A stretch of 64,000 nucleotides of DNA from Micractinium sp. NFX-FRZ (taxonomy: Eukaryota > Chlorophyta > Trebouxiophyceae > Chlorellales > Chlorellaceae). Shown one piece after another: positions 1-18,479 of this stretch. Location of the stretch: contig JAPTJF010000200.1 in assembly GCA_029339195.1 (NCBI GenBank), positions 39,620 through 103,619 of the forward strand, given 5' to 3'. Numbering within the stretch: the first letter of the stretch is position 1; each line of letters starts with the position of its first letter. A program made the translations under genes and the position numbers. The notes under the pieces were generated by a model. That model saw nothing but the letters and a program-made list of their open reading frames with translations, did not search any database and was not told the DNA's origin.

Positions 1-175
1 CAAACACGGCACGGAGGCAAGCCGGCTGGGACAGTCCGTGCGCCTGCCTGCCTGCCTGGGCGCAGCGTTCCATGCAGCACCTGCCCCTGTGCCCCTGCCC
101 TGCTCGCAGCGTAGCCTGCCCTGCATGTGAGGGACCGCTACTCTCAGCTGTGCTGCCTCCCCCGCTTGCTTGCAG

Positions 176-283
176 CGCGGCATGAACGTGCCCGAGCCCT
201 GCTGGCTGCTGGTGCCTGGGCCACGGGAGGAGAAGATGGCGGCCATCAGGGAGCGGGCCACCCAGTTTGACATCCAGCTGTGA
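176..283 (+). CDS. 3' terminal exon of an unidentified protein (partial)
   Basis: An acceptor ending in TTGCTTGCAG at 166-175 is followed by a 35-codon open segment ending in TGA at 281-283. The encoded C-terminus contains PEPCWLLVPGPREEKMAAI and ends in FDIQL. The rest of the gene lies left of the window and positions 1-175 read as intron. I do not recognise the family. The exon call rests on the acceptor, codon use and a plausible poly(A) signal (TGTAA, 765-769) downstream. A 15-bp perfect tandem duplication overlaps the stop codon. Confidence 0.55.
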   Translation, partial: RGMNVPEPCWLLVPGPREEKMAAIRERATQFDIQL

Positions 284-300
284 GGCATCCAGCTGTGAGG
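271..300 (+). repeat. 15-bp tandem duplication spanning a stop codon
   Basis: Positions 271-285 and 286-300 are identical (catccagctgtgagg). The first copy encodes the last residues and the TGA of the upstream gene; the second lies in the 3' UTR. It looks like a recent slippage duplication. Confidence 0.85.
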
Positions 301-1687
301 CAGCCAGACGTGTTCTCAGAGGCAGGCAGGCTCCAGTTGTGAGGGGGCAGCCGAGGACGCGCGCGGCCTTCACCTGTGGGGAGCAGGCCCCAACCAGTGT
401 TCAAAGCTTGATGCTCCTGCTTGCTCAAAGCTAGGTTTGCCGCTGTAGCTGAGCCTGCTCTGGCTGGGCCTGCTCCAGCTTTAGCGGCAAGCTCAACTTT
501 TGAGCAGGCAGGCGCATCAAGGTACGAGCGGGGGGCTGAGAGGAGGGGCTCACTGCCAAGTGGGCGCCTGGCAGTGCCGCCCGTGAAATGCGGCTGAGAG
601 GGATTGGCATGTGGTACGCCCGCTTGAGGGCTGCTCCGTGTTGGTGCCAGCATTGGGGTAGGCAGCACCGCTTGCCCGCTGTGCCCCTTGCGCTCGTCGA
701 GGCCAGTATAAGCAGGTTGCATGAGCCTGCACGCCCCGCGCAACTATGCAGCTGCCACAGTTCTTGTAAGCTAGCCACGTGTTAAGCCGCAAGCACAGGA
801 GGATGGGGCGGGAGCTTAATGCCTGCAGGCGCACTGAGGGGTGAGATGCGAGGGAGGGGGAGTCGTCAGCATGGCCCCGAAGGGCCCACTGCCCTTGGTT
901 GCTCGCCCTTGGTATAGCTCCTACTGCCCTCTGCCGTCTGCCAGTGCCGCCGCCCGCCCGCCTTGTGCAGCAGCAGCAATAAGGGCAGCCGCGTGCGCCC
1001 TCCTTCTCCTCCGCACACGACAGCGTCTCCTGCCTTGCAAGCTCGCACATTGCGTTGCTTGCTGTTTACAGACACGTTGAGCGTGGTCGGGCCCTGGACT
1101 TGACAATGACCATGATTGCCGGAGCAGCAACAAAGTGACAGGCAGGCCACCAAGAGCAGGGGGCACTTCTGCCAGCAATGAGCGGCCCTGGAACTCTTCA
1201 ATCCGCCCCTGGCAGGTCCTCACGAACCGGTCTTTGTGCTGGGGACTTCGTTGCTGCGCTGTCGTGGCGCTCTCCCTGTGCCACCTGGGCACGCCACGCG
1301 TGCACACCAGCGCACCTTACATGAGCGGGGGCGAAGGGGGGGTGTCCAACATTTGGTGCTTCTTTTCCAACAACTCCCAAACCGTGCAACGCGCATCTCA
1401 CGTATGGATGGTGTCAGGCAGAACATGAACCAGCAAGCGTATTGGATTGACTGAAGCCGTGTCTGTTTTATCCAAGGGTTGAGCGTCGCCAAGTGGGGCT
1501 GCAGCGGCCTGGTTGGAACCCTGTCACACGCCGTTGGCCCTGTAGTGGCCGCAGAAACTGCTGGCCCAACGCACGAGCGCCCAGCTGGCGAGTTCACGGG
1601 CATCAAGACTGTCCCGTCCTGGCCACGCTGACGTCAACTACCGCCTGTGGCAGCAGCGGCCGCCAGCTCAGCGCCGCTGCCAGCTCA
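284..1687. other. Convergent intergenic region, no gene seen
   Basis: This stretch lies between the stop of the + strand gene at 283 and the stop of the - strand GST at 1688. It should hold both 3' UTRs. A TGTAA poly(A)-type signal sits at 765-769 on the + strand, and the same signal reads on the - strand at 1066-1070. Several open frames cross it, but none has splice-consistent or family-like sequence. Confidence 0.5.
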
Positions 1688-4296
1688 TCACTCCTTCAGC
1701 GGCGCCACAAACTTGCCCATGCTGGCAACAATGACGTCGTCGGCAGGCTTGGTCTGCTGCGCCGACGGCCGCGCCAGCGCCGCACGCATCCACCGCTCAA
1801 GCCTGCAGGTGGGCAGGGGGGCGGCATGTGGGGGCATGCGGTTGGTTGGCACGGCCCATGGGTGTGCAGCTGTGCTGGCTGAGGGTGCAGGGAGCAAGGC
1901 GCATGTGAGCACGGCCACCTGGCGCATACGCGCCCAGGCTCACCAGCGCCCAAAGATCCCACGATGTGCACATGTTGACATCAAGGCAGTGGCGAGGGAG
2001 GCATGGGCATAGGCATGGGCATATCGCGCCCACGCCGCCCGCACCCCTCCTGCCTGTCCGCCACCGCCTCATCACATAACATGCCCCACAGAACTGCCCC
2101 CCGCTGCACCGCCTGCGCTCGCATGCGCACCCTGCCTTGTGCATGGCCCCCTCCTCGTCCCTACACATGTATTCAGAGTTGCAGGCAGTGCAGCCCAGCA
2201 TGCTGTTCCCACCCCTGGCACCCCCCGCCCCGCCCCACCCCACCTGTCGGCCCCCGCCTCCTGTGCGACCTCCCACAGGTCGATGCCGCGGTAGTGCGGC
2301 AGCATGGCCAGCGCGCGCTGCAGGAAGCCGGTGCAGCAGGTCTCGGCCATGGAGTAGGTGCCGCCCAGGAAGAGGTCGCCGCCCTCCTGGGAGCCGTGCT
2401 GCCGCAGGAAGGCGTCCAGCACCTGCGGGGAGGCGGGGTGAGGTGGCAAAGAGGAGGTGTGGAGAGTAGGGGGAGGTGAGCAGGAGCCGCCCACAGAGAG
2501 GACGCCGCCCTCCAGCAGGTGCATAGCAGACGAGGTGAGGGCTGCTGGTGATGGTGCAGGCAGAGTCTGGGTGGGGCGCGGCAGATGTCGGCCGTGGAGT
2601 GGGGGGTAGTCGCAGTCCACCAGGAAGACAGCGCCCCCCGGGTCGGAGCCGTGCTGACGCCAGCAAGGCGTGCAGCACCAGCAAGGGTGGAGAGCCTGGG
2701 TCTACTTGACTGCAAGCGTTCACCTCTGCACACTTGCCCCTACCGAGATCCGTGGGCTCACACGCCGCCCAAACCTCACCTGCCACCTCTGTACTCAAAA
2801 CAGCCTCCTCACCTTGCCGCCGGTGCCGCCACCCTGGCAGTCCCCGCTTCCATTCCGCCGTCAACTCTCACACTCCGCCCCTCTTCTCTCACACCCACCA
2901 CCACCCACCCCATGAAACTTGCCCCCTTACCTTGAGAGCAGCCGCCATCTTGGCCTTGCCCGCCTCCACCCCCTCTGCCGTGTCCGCCCGGAACAGGGCA
3001 AACAGAGCAGGGGTGAACTGGGAGCCAAAGGCATCCACAAACAGGCGCACGCGGGCGGCTGCTGCCGCGTCGGCGGGCAGCAGCGGCGGCTCGGGGTACT
3101 GCGGTGTGTAGGTGGAAGGGGGTTGGAAGGGCACGGGGGGAAAGAGGTGGGCGACTGGGCAAGCAGGGTGACGCGAGGTAGGCGGGAGCGCTTCAGCAGG
3201 GTGCCGCAGCCGCCTGCCCACCGCCTGCCCACTCAGGGCCGCGCTCCCCCACCCCGTTCCCCGCCCCCTGACGCCACCAACATATCAGTAAGTAAACAAG
3301 AAAAGCATCTCCACAATGGGGGGCAGCTTTCGGTGCTTGTGCATTACGTTCCTCAGTGCATCAACGCACCTGTTGGTTCAGGTACTCGACAATGACGTTG
3401 CTCTCAATCAGCTTGGTTTCGCCGTCAATCAGGATGGGCACCTGGCGGGGTGGTGCGTGGCGGTTGGGGGAGGGGCCGGGGGAGGGAGAGGCAGGTGTGG
3501 GAAAGAAGGGCGGGACAGGGTTTATGGTGCAGCGATACACGGAACAGGCCGGACGCACGTTGCCCGCTTCACGCTTCCCCGTCCTCCGCCCAACGCTGCC
3601 CTGTGTGCCCACCTTTGCCGCCGCCTCGGGATCCGGGTTGATGCTGCAGCGCAGAGGGCAGCAGGTTGGGGGTTGGGGCGCCAGGGGAGGGCAAGGAATC
3701 GAGCGGGGGAGGAGGCCTGAGCAGCTGCGCCCCCTGCCTGCGACTGCCGCCAGCGCCACTTCTAGCACCACGTCACGGGCACCAGCAGCCGCAGTTGCAC
3801 CGTTGTCGATCAACAGCTGCAATGTGCTTCAGCACCACACCATGCGGCACCCAACTGCACCACTGCCGTCACTTTTACCCCAACCATCCCAGCTTAACCG
3901 CGCCGCTCACAGGGCCCAGCACCGCCCCGCCCTGCACCCACCTGCGGTATGTCTCCACAAACTCGGCATCCTTGTTGGCCAGGTCAACCTTGCGGATCTC
4001 GAAGGGGAGCCCCTTCTCGAGCAGCGCAATCCAGCTGCGCTGCGCGTCTGCAGGGCGGCGAGCGAAGGCGGGCGGTGGGTGGGCGGCGGTGAGCGGGCGG
4101 CCTCACTCCATACACCCGCCGCTCCTCCCCGAGCAAATTGCATCTCAAACATGGCCCGAGCGCACGCACAAGGGCACGTGGTGCTGTCAAAGTGGATCCT
4201 AGTCGCCATCGCGTGAATCGTCAGAGAGCGCTGGGCGGCAGGGCGCTGGGCGGGCAAGGCGCGGAGGCAGGGCCTTGCAACTCGAAGGGCGAACAT
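1688..4296 (-). CDS. Glutathione S-transferase, CPYAQR (cysteine) type, possibly plastid/mitochondrial
   Basis: Seven exons keep phase throughout: 4170-4296, 3942-4047, 3613-3643, 3370-3441, 2931-3098, 2244-2422 and 1688-1802, giving 265 residues. The spliced N-terminal thioredoxin-fold domain reads CPYAQR at residues 41-46, with the intron falling inside the Tyr codon. It is followed by VPILIDG and the glutathione-binding ESNVIVEYL motif. The C-terminal helical domain includes GGTYSMAET. A cysteine in CPxAQR is the catalytic residue of lambda, omega and DHAR-type enzymes, which act as thiol transferases or dehydroascorbate reductases rather than conjugating transferases; the exact class is inference. 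About 29 Arg/Ala-rich residues precede a second Met (residue 30) and look like an organelle transit peptide. The start at 4296 was chosen to include it; starting at Met30 would give a cytosolic form. Confidence 0.88.
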
Positions 4297-4944
4297 CTGC
4301 AGACAGCGCGCGACTGACCTCACTTCTATGATTGGCTGGCACCAGAAGGTGCCGCCGGCGCGCGGAAGGCACGACCTGGGGATGACCTCATGTGAGCAAA
4401 TGTGAGGCACACAAACAAACTGGTCCAAGTCAACAGCCTGGTGACAAAGACATGCATTCAATTGAAGCAGCACTGTGTTGAGTATTGAACTGGGTGAGCG
4501 CGCCTGGCGTGCGGGAGCTGCTGCTCCACTGGAGGTGAGTGATGGGAGGGGGCTGTGCCGCAGGATGACTGTGCATTGGGGCCAGCAACTAACTGCGTAA
4601 ACAGCAGCTGGTTCTTATTGCCAGTATGTGAAAGGGAGCTAGCAAAGTGCGGGGGATTGGAGATGGGAGGGAGAGCTGCGGGGCGGCAAGTGAACACCGC
4701 CAGCACAGCGTGAGCCGCGCCAGGTGCGCCGACAGCAACTGCTGCAGTGAAATGCCGGCAGATACCAGCCTGTCTACGATTCCATGAGCTGACCCTGCGT
4801 GTGTGAGTGCTTGCATGGGAGTACGACATCACTTGGGAGTGATTTTACAGGTGACTAGGCAGGAGGCACCCAGGTCAAGAGAACATGTACAAGACGACCG
4901 GCAGTTTACATGCACACAAAGTGGTGAACCCGAAACCCACCACG
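4297..4944. other. Intergenic: GST promoter and FAN-like 3' UTR
   Basis: The left part must hold the promoter and 5' UTR of the GST (start 4296, - strand). The right part holds the 3' UTR of the FAN-like gene. No TATA box or other gene is convincing. Confidence 0.5.
4845..4910 (-). terminator. Two TGTAA poly(A)-type signals for the FAN-like gene
   Basis: TGTAA, the usual green-algal polyadenylation signal, reads on the - strand at 4906-4910 and again at 4845-4849. These are 35 and about 96 bases beyond the stop codon at 4945. Either could be used; the second spacing is more typical. Confidence 0.45.
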
Positions 4945-12457
<7,513 letters not shown>

Positions 12458-12690
12458 GGCGGCACCTGGTGCAGCGTTGTTGGGTGCTGACTCCTGGCTG
12501 CAAGCAGCGCTGCTGCGGGCTGTACCTAGCACAGGCTGTTCACGCCGAGCTGGCTGGGGTCACACCAAGCTATGGGGTGGCCTGGGCTGGGCGGTCCCAC
12601 GCCAGTGCCGCTCACGCAAGGCCAGCTGCGGCGCCTGCTGCCACCAGCGGAGGGGCAGAGAGCCTGGCCCCTGCCGCCAATACGTCCGGC

Positions 12691-13276
12691 TCACTTCTTG
12701 GTGGGCGGTACTGGCGGCAGCACCGCCTGATATTCGGCGCCCACCCTGCAAAGGGCATGTGGGGAAGGTCGCAGCTGTCAGCTGGCAGGGGAGAGTGTAG
12801 CAGCCCAGCGGCGGTGGCAGCGACAAGCGAGCAGCTGTATGCAAAGCAGGCAGCACCCACGCACCGAATCTTCCTGTGCGTAGTGTTCTGCGTGAGGCTG
12901 TGAACCTGCAGGCCAGGCCAGGTGGGCGCATGTCCGGGCGAAGTTTGGCAGCTGACTAGACGGCAGGCGGCAGGAGGTGCCGCCGCCGCCGCCGCCCAAA
13001 CCGTTCAGGCTGCAGGGGCGGAGCGATCGAGGCGCTGAGCGCCTGTGCACGTCTCATACCGGCTGCTGCACCCCGAGGCACACGGAGGGCTGTGCCCTTG
13101 CCTCTTCCCCACACCTTGCTGGCCTTCTTCGCGGGGTGCTGCGCCGGCTCCTCGCCCAGTTTCTCGAACAACTCTATCTGAGAGGTAAGGGTGTGCAGCC
13201 CTGACAGCGCCTCGTCGCTGGGAGCGGACTGACCGGCTTCGGGCGCGGGCCGCTTGGCGCCCGTTGTCTCGCTCAT
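12691..13276 (-). CDS. Small protein with an ELM2-type motif (85 aa)
   Basis: Three exons, 13115-13276, 12865-12905 and 12691-12745, splice in phase to 85 residues. The N-terminal half is polar with an amphipathic stretch (LTSQIELFEKLG) and a Lys-rich KKASK. The C-terminal part reads IRVGAEYQAVLP, close to the core IxVGxxYQAxIP signature of ELM2 domains, which in chromatin co-repressors recruit histone deacetylases. It ends in PPTKK. The protein is far shorter than usual ELM2 proteins and has no SANT domain, so it may be a microprotein regulator of chromatin complexes; that is inference. It sits 234 bases upstream of the FAN-like start on the same strand and is divergent from the M11 peptidase gene. 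Confidence 0.7.
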
Positions 13277-14633
13277 AGGCTACCTCTGATGACGTTGAAG
13301 CACCCTAGATCGCTGAACAATGCGGCCCGCGTGTGCGCTAGGCATGGAAAGGCAGCATGGATGCGGCACCGCCGCCGCGGCCACCGCTGAGGGTACGGCG
13401 CGACACATTGCCCCCCACGCAGTGAAGCGGAAGGTCGGCTGGCAGGGTTGTCCGGCACCAGCACAAGCCCTGCACAAGCCTGGCCGACCCTGCTGTGGCC
13501 ACAGGCGACACTGTCCGGCCCAGCCAACTTTTGGCCAACTTGGCTGTCCGGCAACTGGCCGGAAAACTGCCGGACAGGGGTTTCAGAAACACTGCCCCCA
13601 CGCCTGCTGTTCATAATGACTGCCTTCTTCTTTTTGCCCTGATCACGATCTATCCCCGCGATGAAATACCCACAGGCATCCACAGCGTCTGTTGCCTGCC
13701 ACAGCACATCTCTCTCCGCAGCCACACTCTGTCGAACCCAGCAGCGGCGGCTCCTTTGCAGGTTTGTCATGCAGGTCAGCCCAGCACCCTTCTTACAAGG
13801 AGTCCAGCGATGGACATATCCGCCCCCTTGTTGATGGTGGTGCATAGAACGAGACGGGTGCCAGGAAAAAGCGGACACTGCTGCCGGGTGCTGAAAAGCT
13901 GCAGGGTGCCCTGCTTTATAGAAACAGGCAGACCTGCCTCGTCCTTCTGCCCAGCAGGGCATGCGAAACGGGGGTATTGATGTGAGATGCAGTGCCTGTG
14001 GGTGAGCTAAGGCCAAGCTGATTTTGCCGCTAACGAGGTGATTGCAGCACAAGGTGTAGCATTCCGGGGTGGGCGGCTCTCAGGAACTAGGCAGGCTTCG
14101 ACACACCCTGGCGGTAACAGTCAAGCGCAGATGGCGATGCCAATCCAGCACTGCTCATCCTGGGCTGTCGTGAGGAACACTGGTACTACACCATTAGAGG
14201 GCCCAGGAGCTGCACAGGCAGAAGAATTTGCAGCTTCAGCTCGGTACTGCAGGCGGCCGGACAGTCGGGTTTGCACGGCACGCGCGGTGGGAAAGAATTG
14301 GCTGCCAATGCCGTGCGTCCCTCATAGCATACGCCTCATCGACACTTCCAGCCCACATACAAAACGTAACCCAAGTCCTAAAATGAAGAGTTGGATTGGC
14401 TCCACAACAAGCTCTGCAGCAGGTACGGTACAGCCGGTCCCGGTCCGGTCATTGCGATGGCGCACGCTGCCGCCTGTAGGTTTTGAATTTTGGAGGATTA
14501 TCTTATTGCTATGTAAGCGACGGTGCGCGACGATAGAAAAGTCGGGGGCGTGACACGTGGCATTTTGCGGCCGAAAGGGCTTGTCCTGGCTCTCAATCAA
14601 TCCCTTTAGCCGCCAATTTGAGCCACTCGATTT
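13277..14633. other. Divergent intergenic region with a TGTCCGGC inverted repeat
   Basis: This 1.36-kb spacer separates the divergent ELM2-like and M11 genes and must hold both promoters. A perfect 10-base inverted repeat sits at 13544-13577, with another TGTCCGGC nearby. A G-box-like ACACGTGG lies near 14554. No coding exon was convincing. Confidence 0.5.
13544..13577. repeat. Inverted repeat CTGTCCGGCA / TGCCGGACAG
   Basis: Arms at 13544-13553 and 13568-13577 are perfectly complementary over 10 bases with a 14-base loop. A related TGTCCGGC occurs at 13512-13519 and a GCCGGACAG at 14257-14265. It could be a DNA hairpin or a site for a dimeric regulator; function is unknown. Confidence 0.65.
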
Positions 14634-17600
14634 ATGCCGTCGTCGATGCAACGCCTAACTATACTGTTGGTCGTCCGCCTTGTGCTTCTGGCCAGCCCTG
14701 CGATAGCCGCCCCCAGGCAGCTACTGAGGACTGCTGCAGAGACTTTTGCAGGTAAACTTGGGCCCTGCCTGCTGCAAATCGCCCCTACCCCAACACGGCA
14801 CACGTCACTTTGTCACCGGACAGGGCTCGACCGGTGGGCCCCCCACTCCATCCACCGCGCTCCTCTATGCAGGCAGGGCAATCGTGATCTCCCAAGACTG
14901 GGTGGGCCAGCCCGCGAGGCGGTGAGGCGCCTGGGACTTGGGTGGGAGGGGTCTGTCCTTGCCGCGGCTGCCCGCCTGGCTGCCGCCGCCGCACCTCCGC
15001 CCTGCAGCGGCCGCCAGAGCACCTTGAAGGCCCCCCCTGGTTTCTGTCTTCATGGATCTTCGCCCTGAGTCTGGTCCCTGTCCGCCTGCCCTCCTGCCTG
15101 CCTTCCTGCAGCATGCTGGCAGTGCGTGCCATTGATGGCAGCACGGTACAAGTGCACACAGCTGACACCAGGCTGCTGGACAGCCTGCACACCGGCATGC
15201 ACGTGCAAGTGACTGGACAGTGGGAGCAGCGAGAAGAGCGGCGACGCAGCGTCAGCGGCGGCGTTGCAGCATCAGTGGGAGAGGCAGGAGCAGGCGCAGG
15301 GGCAGCAGGGGCGCCCGCCACGAGGCGCCGCTTCAGGGCAGCCAGCATCACGGCCAGTGGGGGCGGTCCCGCTGCCCCGCCAACACTCACCGCGGTTGCC
15401 GGCGCAGGCGGCGGGGCATCCATTGCAGCAGTAGCCCCCAAGGCAACCACTCTGCTGAGCTACAATCCAGTCGCAGCAAAAGCCATCAACACCATCGTCA
15501 TCCCAAGTGAGCACAGCCCCTGCGGCTGCTTGGCTGTCAGCCTTACCCTGGCCAGTACTGCCCGCACTAGTGCCCGCCCGCCCACCTGCCTGCCTACTCC
15601 CCCTGCCTGGTTTCTGTACGAACCTGCTCGCCCCATGTCCCCGGCCCCCAGCCTGCCCGCTTATCCACTTGCATGCCCGCTGCCTGCCAGGCCGGCAAGC
15701 CAGCCCAACCAGCCAGCCTGCCTGCCCATGGCGCCCCACTCCTGCTGCAGTCGCGGGCGTGTCCGCCCCGGGCGCCGCCTGCCCCGGCACCTCCCCGCCA
15801 AAGTTCAGTGTAGATCAAGTGAAGAGGGCTGTGTTTGCAGAGTCCAACCCCAAGGGAGCAACCGTCGGCTCCACCTACAACCGGTGCTCCTACGGCAAGA
15901 GCCGGTTGACGCAGCAGAACAGCCTGGTGGCCGAAGTGGTGGAGCTGCCTTGCGCAGGCACCAGGTGGGGTACCCCTGGGCACACGCAGCGCCTGCCCCC
16001 TGCCCACCGTTGCTGCCAGGGCTTCCTACCCAGGCCCCGCACGCCCGCCCTGCCCGTCTGCCTGCATGGCTCCATCCCCGCACAGCACAGCACAGCACAG
16101 CACAGCGCAGCGCAGCACAGCACAGCACAGCACAGCGCAACCGTGTGTGGCTGCACGTGAGGTCCTACTCCACCGTGACGACCCTGGCCCCTGCAGCAAT
16201 GGCGTGCCCTGGAGCTTTGCGACCTGTGGCTGGGATGACCTGGATGGGTATGCGAACGCTGCTGACGAGGCGCTGCTTGCCCGGGGCGTCGACCTGTCGC
16301 TATACAAGTACAGGTGATGGGGGCTGGAAGCGGCAAAGGGACACTGGCCACTCACTGGCTGGGTTCGGCGTGGAGTGGAAAGATCAGGCAGCGCCATCTC
16401 CAACATGCTGAATTTGTGAGCACCCCTTGAACCCGTTCACAAAGGCTGACGTGAGGGCACGAGCATCTTGCTTCATTGCTTTGTCAGTGCGGTGGCAGAC
16501 GGGCAGGCACCTTGAATGGCGAGCTCCCCCATACCCCCCCCGCTGACCCCTGCCTCGCCATTCTGCCGTTGCAGGGTGTATCTGGTCCCGCCTGGCCCCT
16601 GCACTTTTGTGGGCCTTGCATACGTGGGCTGCGGCGTGGGCGCGGACTGCCGCTCCTGGATTGGGCCCGACTACTGGGCATCTCCAGCCGCCATGGTGCA
16701 CGAAATCGGTGGGTGGGTGGCTGGGCGGCTGGGTGGGTGGGAGGGCAGGGTGCGCACCAGCTTGTGGGTTGCTCCCTTGCCTGCTTGGGACAGTGCGCCT
16801 GGCGTGTGAGCGGGCCGTGACTTGCGCCCGGGCGGCGGTTGGCACGGTGGCTGGGAGGGCCAGCGGAAAGGTTGGCAGCAGCACAGCTGCACCTCAATAT
16901 CACGGACAAGTGGAACCTGCCCACAGCCATGACACTTCCCCACCCCTCATCACTGTCGCCCCTCACCAGTGCCTGCGCCCTGAACAAGCCCCAACCCTTG
17001 CCCCCCCCTGCAGGGCACAACTTGTTCCTGGAGCATGCTGGCGCTGTGCAGCGGGGCGTGTATGACGAATACGCCGACTTGAGTGCCAGCATGGGCTTCT
17101 GCTGCTCCGACCGCTGCCCCAACACCCCGCACGCATGGCAGCTGGGCTGGGTGAGCGTGCAGCAGATGGATGGCAGCTCGCTAGCGCCGGGCCAGACGGT
17201 GCCAGTGGCGCTAGCAAGCCAGTCCATATCTCCACACAGCGGCCTGCGCGTAGTGCCCGCCTGGGCGAAAGCAGCAGCCCCCATGTTTGTGGGGTACCGC
17301 ACACGGGCGGGCGGTGACGCAGCAACCACAGCAGGCACTTTTGGCATCGCCAGCAAGGCGCACATCTACACCGCCAACATCACGGGCAGCTTTGACCCCG
17401 CCCCCACCACCTGGCGGGCGGCGCTGGGCACGCCCGGCCAGGCGTGGGAGTACCCAGGCACGGGGCTGGTGGTGCGGCTGAGGAGCGCCACTCTTGCAGC
17501 GGCGGTGGTCACCGTGTGCCGCAGGGGCGGGCCGGAGACCCTGGCATCGTGCCAGGAGGGCCAGGATAAAGACTGCAATGGGCTGGCGGGTCCGCAAGAC

Positions 17601-17672
17601 CCTGCCTGTGCCCGCATTTTGAAAAGAGCGAGGGCGGCGGCGCTGCGGCCGGCGCTCAAGCGTCGCCGCTGA
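14634..17672 (+). CDS. Secreted gametolysin-type (M11) zinc metallopeptidase
   Basis: Seven exons, 14634-14751, 14873-14921, 15112-15506, 15751-15964, 16197-16313, 16575-16708 and 17014-17672, keep phase and give 561 residues. A short polar start precedes a strong signal peptide (LTILLVVRLVLLASPAIAA). The zinc site HEIGHNLFLEH falls at residues 340-350, split by the intron after the HEIG codons; the two catalytic-site halves join perfectly. Several Cys (RCSYGKS, ATCGWDD, CCSDRC) fit an extracellular fold. M11 enzymes of Chlamydomonas and Volvox dissolve hydroxyproline-rich cell walls at mating, hatching or inversion. Here a wall-remodelling or daughter-cell release role is inferred. The extreme C-terminus is Arg/Ala-rich (RALRP-like) and basic. 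The second exon relies on a GTGAGG donor inside a TGA-containing reading and is the least certain. Confidence 0.88.
16081..16139 (+). repeat. (CACAG)n pentanucleotide microsatellite
   Basis: About eleven copies of a cacag/cgcag pentamer lie inside an intron of the M11 gene. A related CTGTG/CTGCG tract occurs on the + strand at about 58545-58625 in an intron of the MYND gene. Confidence 0.9.
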
Positions 17673-18479
17673 GCGGCACCCTCCCTTGTGTTCTTTCCAT
17701 CAACATTTATTCTTCTCTTAACCCTTGCAACCTCTTCGTTAATTTACACTGAAGACATCATCCTTGTTGCTGCACCTTCTCCCCACACCCCGCTGGCGGT
17801 GATCCCTTCAGCACCTGAACTCCCAGTACCACCGGCAGGCCTCTGGTGCTTTTCAGTTGCAGCATGTTTTGCCCCCTACTCAGTTGCCTACTCTTTTCCC
17901 TACAACCTCCCTTTGCCCCTGCACACTTCTCCCTTTCTTGCTTGCCATCCTGCTGAGAGACATGACTGCCTTCAAGTTGACGGGATGCAACATACAGCAC
18001 CTTCCTCTGCTCGCCTCTCTGGCCTAGAGCAGCCACAGAGGGTGTTTGGGACACAGCAAAGGCAGCTGCAATTTGTTCAGCGTATTGGGCATTCTGTGAC
18101 TGTGCATTGGGTACGTGGGTACATGGCTGCGCCGGCGTGGTGGTCATGTGAACAGCTGGCACCAGCACCGCTGCAGCTGGCGGGGCCAACTTTCACTTGC
18201 CCCCTGCCAAGGGGGTGGGTGGGGGGGGGGGCTCCCCCCCCCCTGCCAAGTACATTGCTCTCTTTGTGTGCTTCATCACTTCGAAACGTCACGAGCGTTG
18301 CAGGAAGGAAAAGTGCTGCTCGTCGCCGAGGGGAGCCCGCACGGGTTTCAGCCTCCCAGCGGCAACAAGGTTTGGCTGTGCAACACCGACATCCTGCAAA
18401 AGCCAAGTCTATTCGCGGTGCTCGGTTCGGGGCGCTGACTGAGCTAGGGGCGGCGAGGAGAGGAGCAGCAGCGGGCAAC
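17673..18479. other. Intergenic between M11 peptidase and SWEET
   Basis: The stretch holds the M11 3' UTR and the SWEET promoter. It is less GC-rich just after 17690 (ttattcttctcttaac). It contains a G11-CT-C10 hairpin at 18221-18243. I see no gene. Confidence 0.5.
18221..18243. repeat. Homopolymer hairpin G11-CT-C10
   Basis: Eleven G are followed by CT and ten C, a near-perfect inverted repeat. An 11-base direct repeat, cccctgccaag, flanks it at 18201-18211 and 18240-18250. The arrangement may be real or a sequencing/assembly artefact of a homopolymer. Confidence 0.75.

Noticed and set aside
14942..16411. A 489-codon open frame on the + strand across the M11 gene
   Set aside because: It runs through three introns with good splice sites; only parts of it match the M11 product, and the zinc site needs splicing into other frames.
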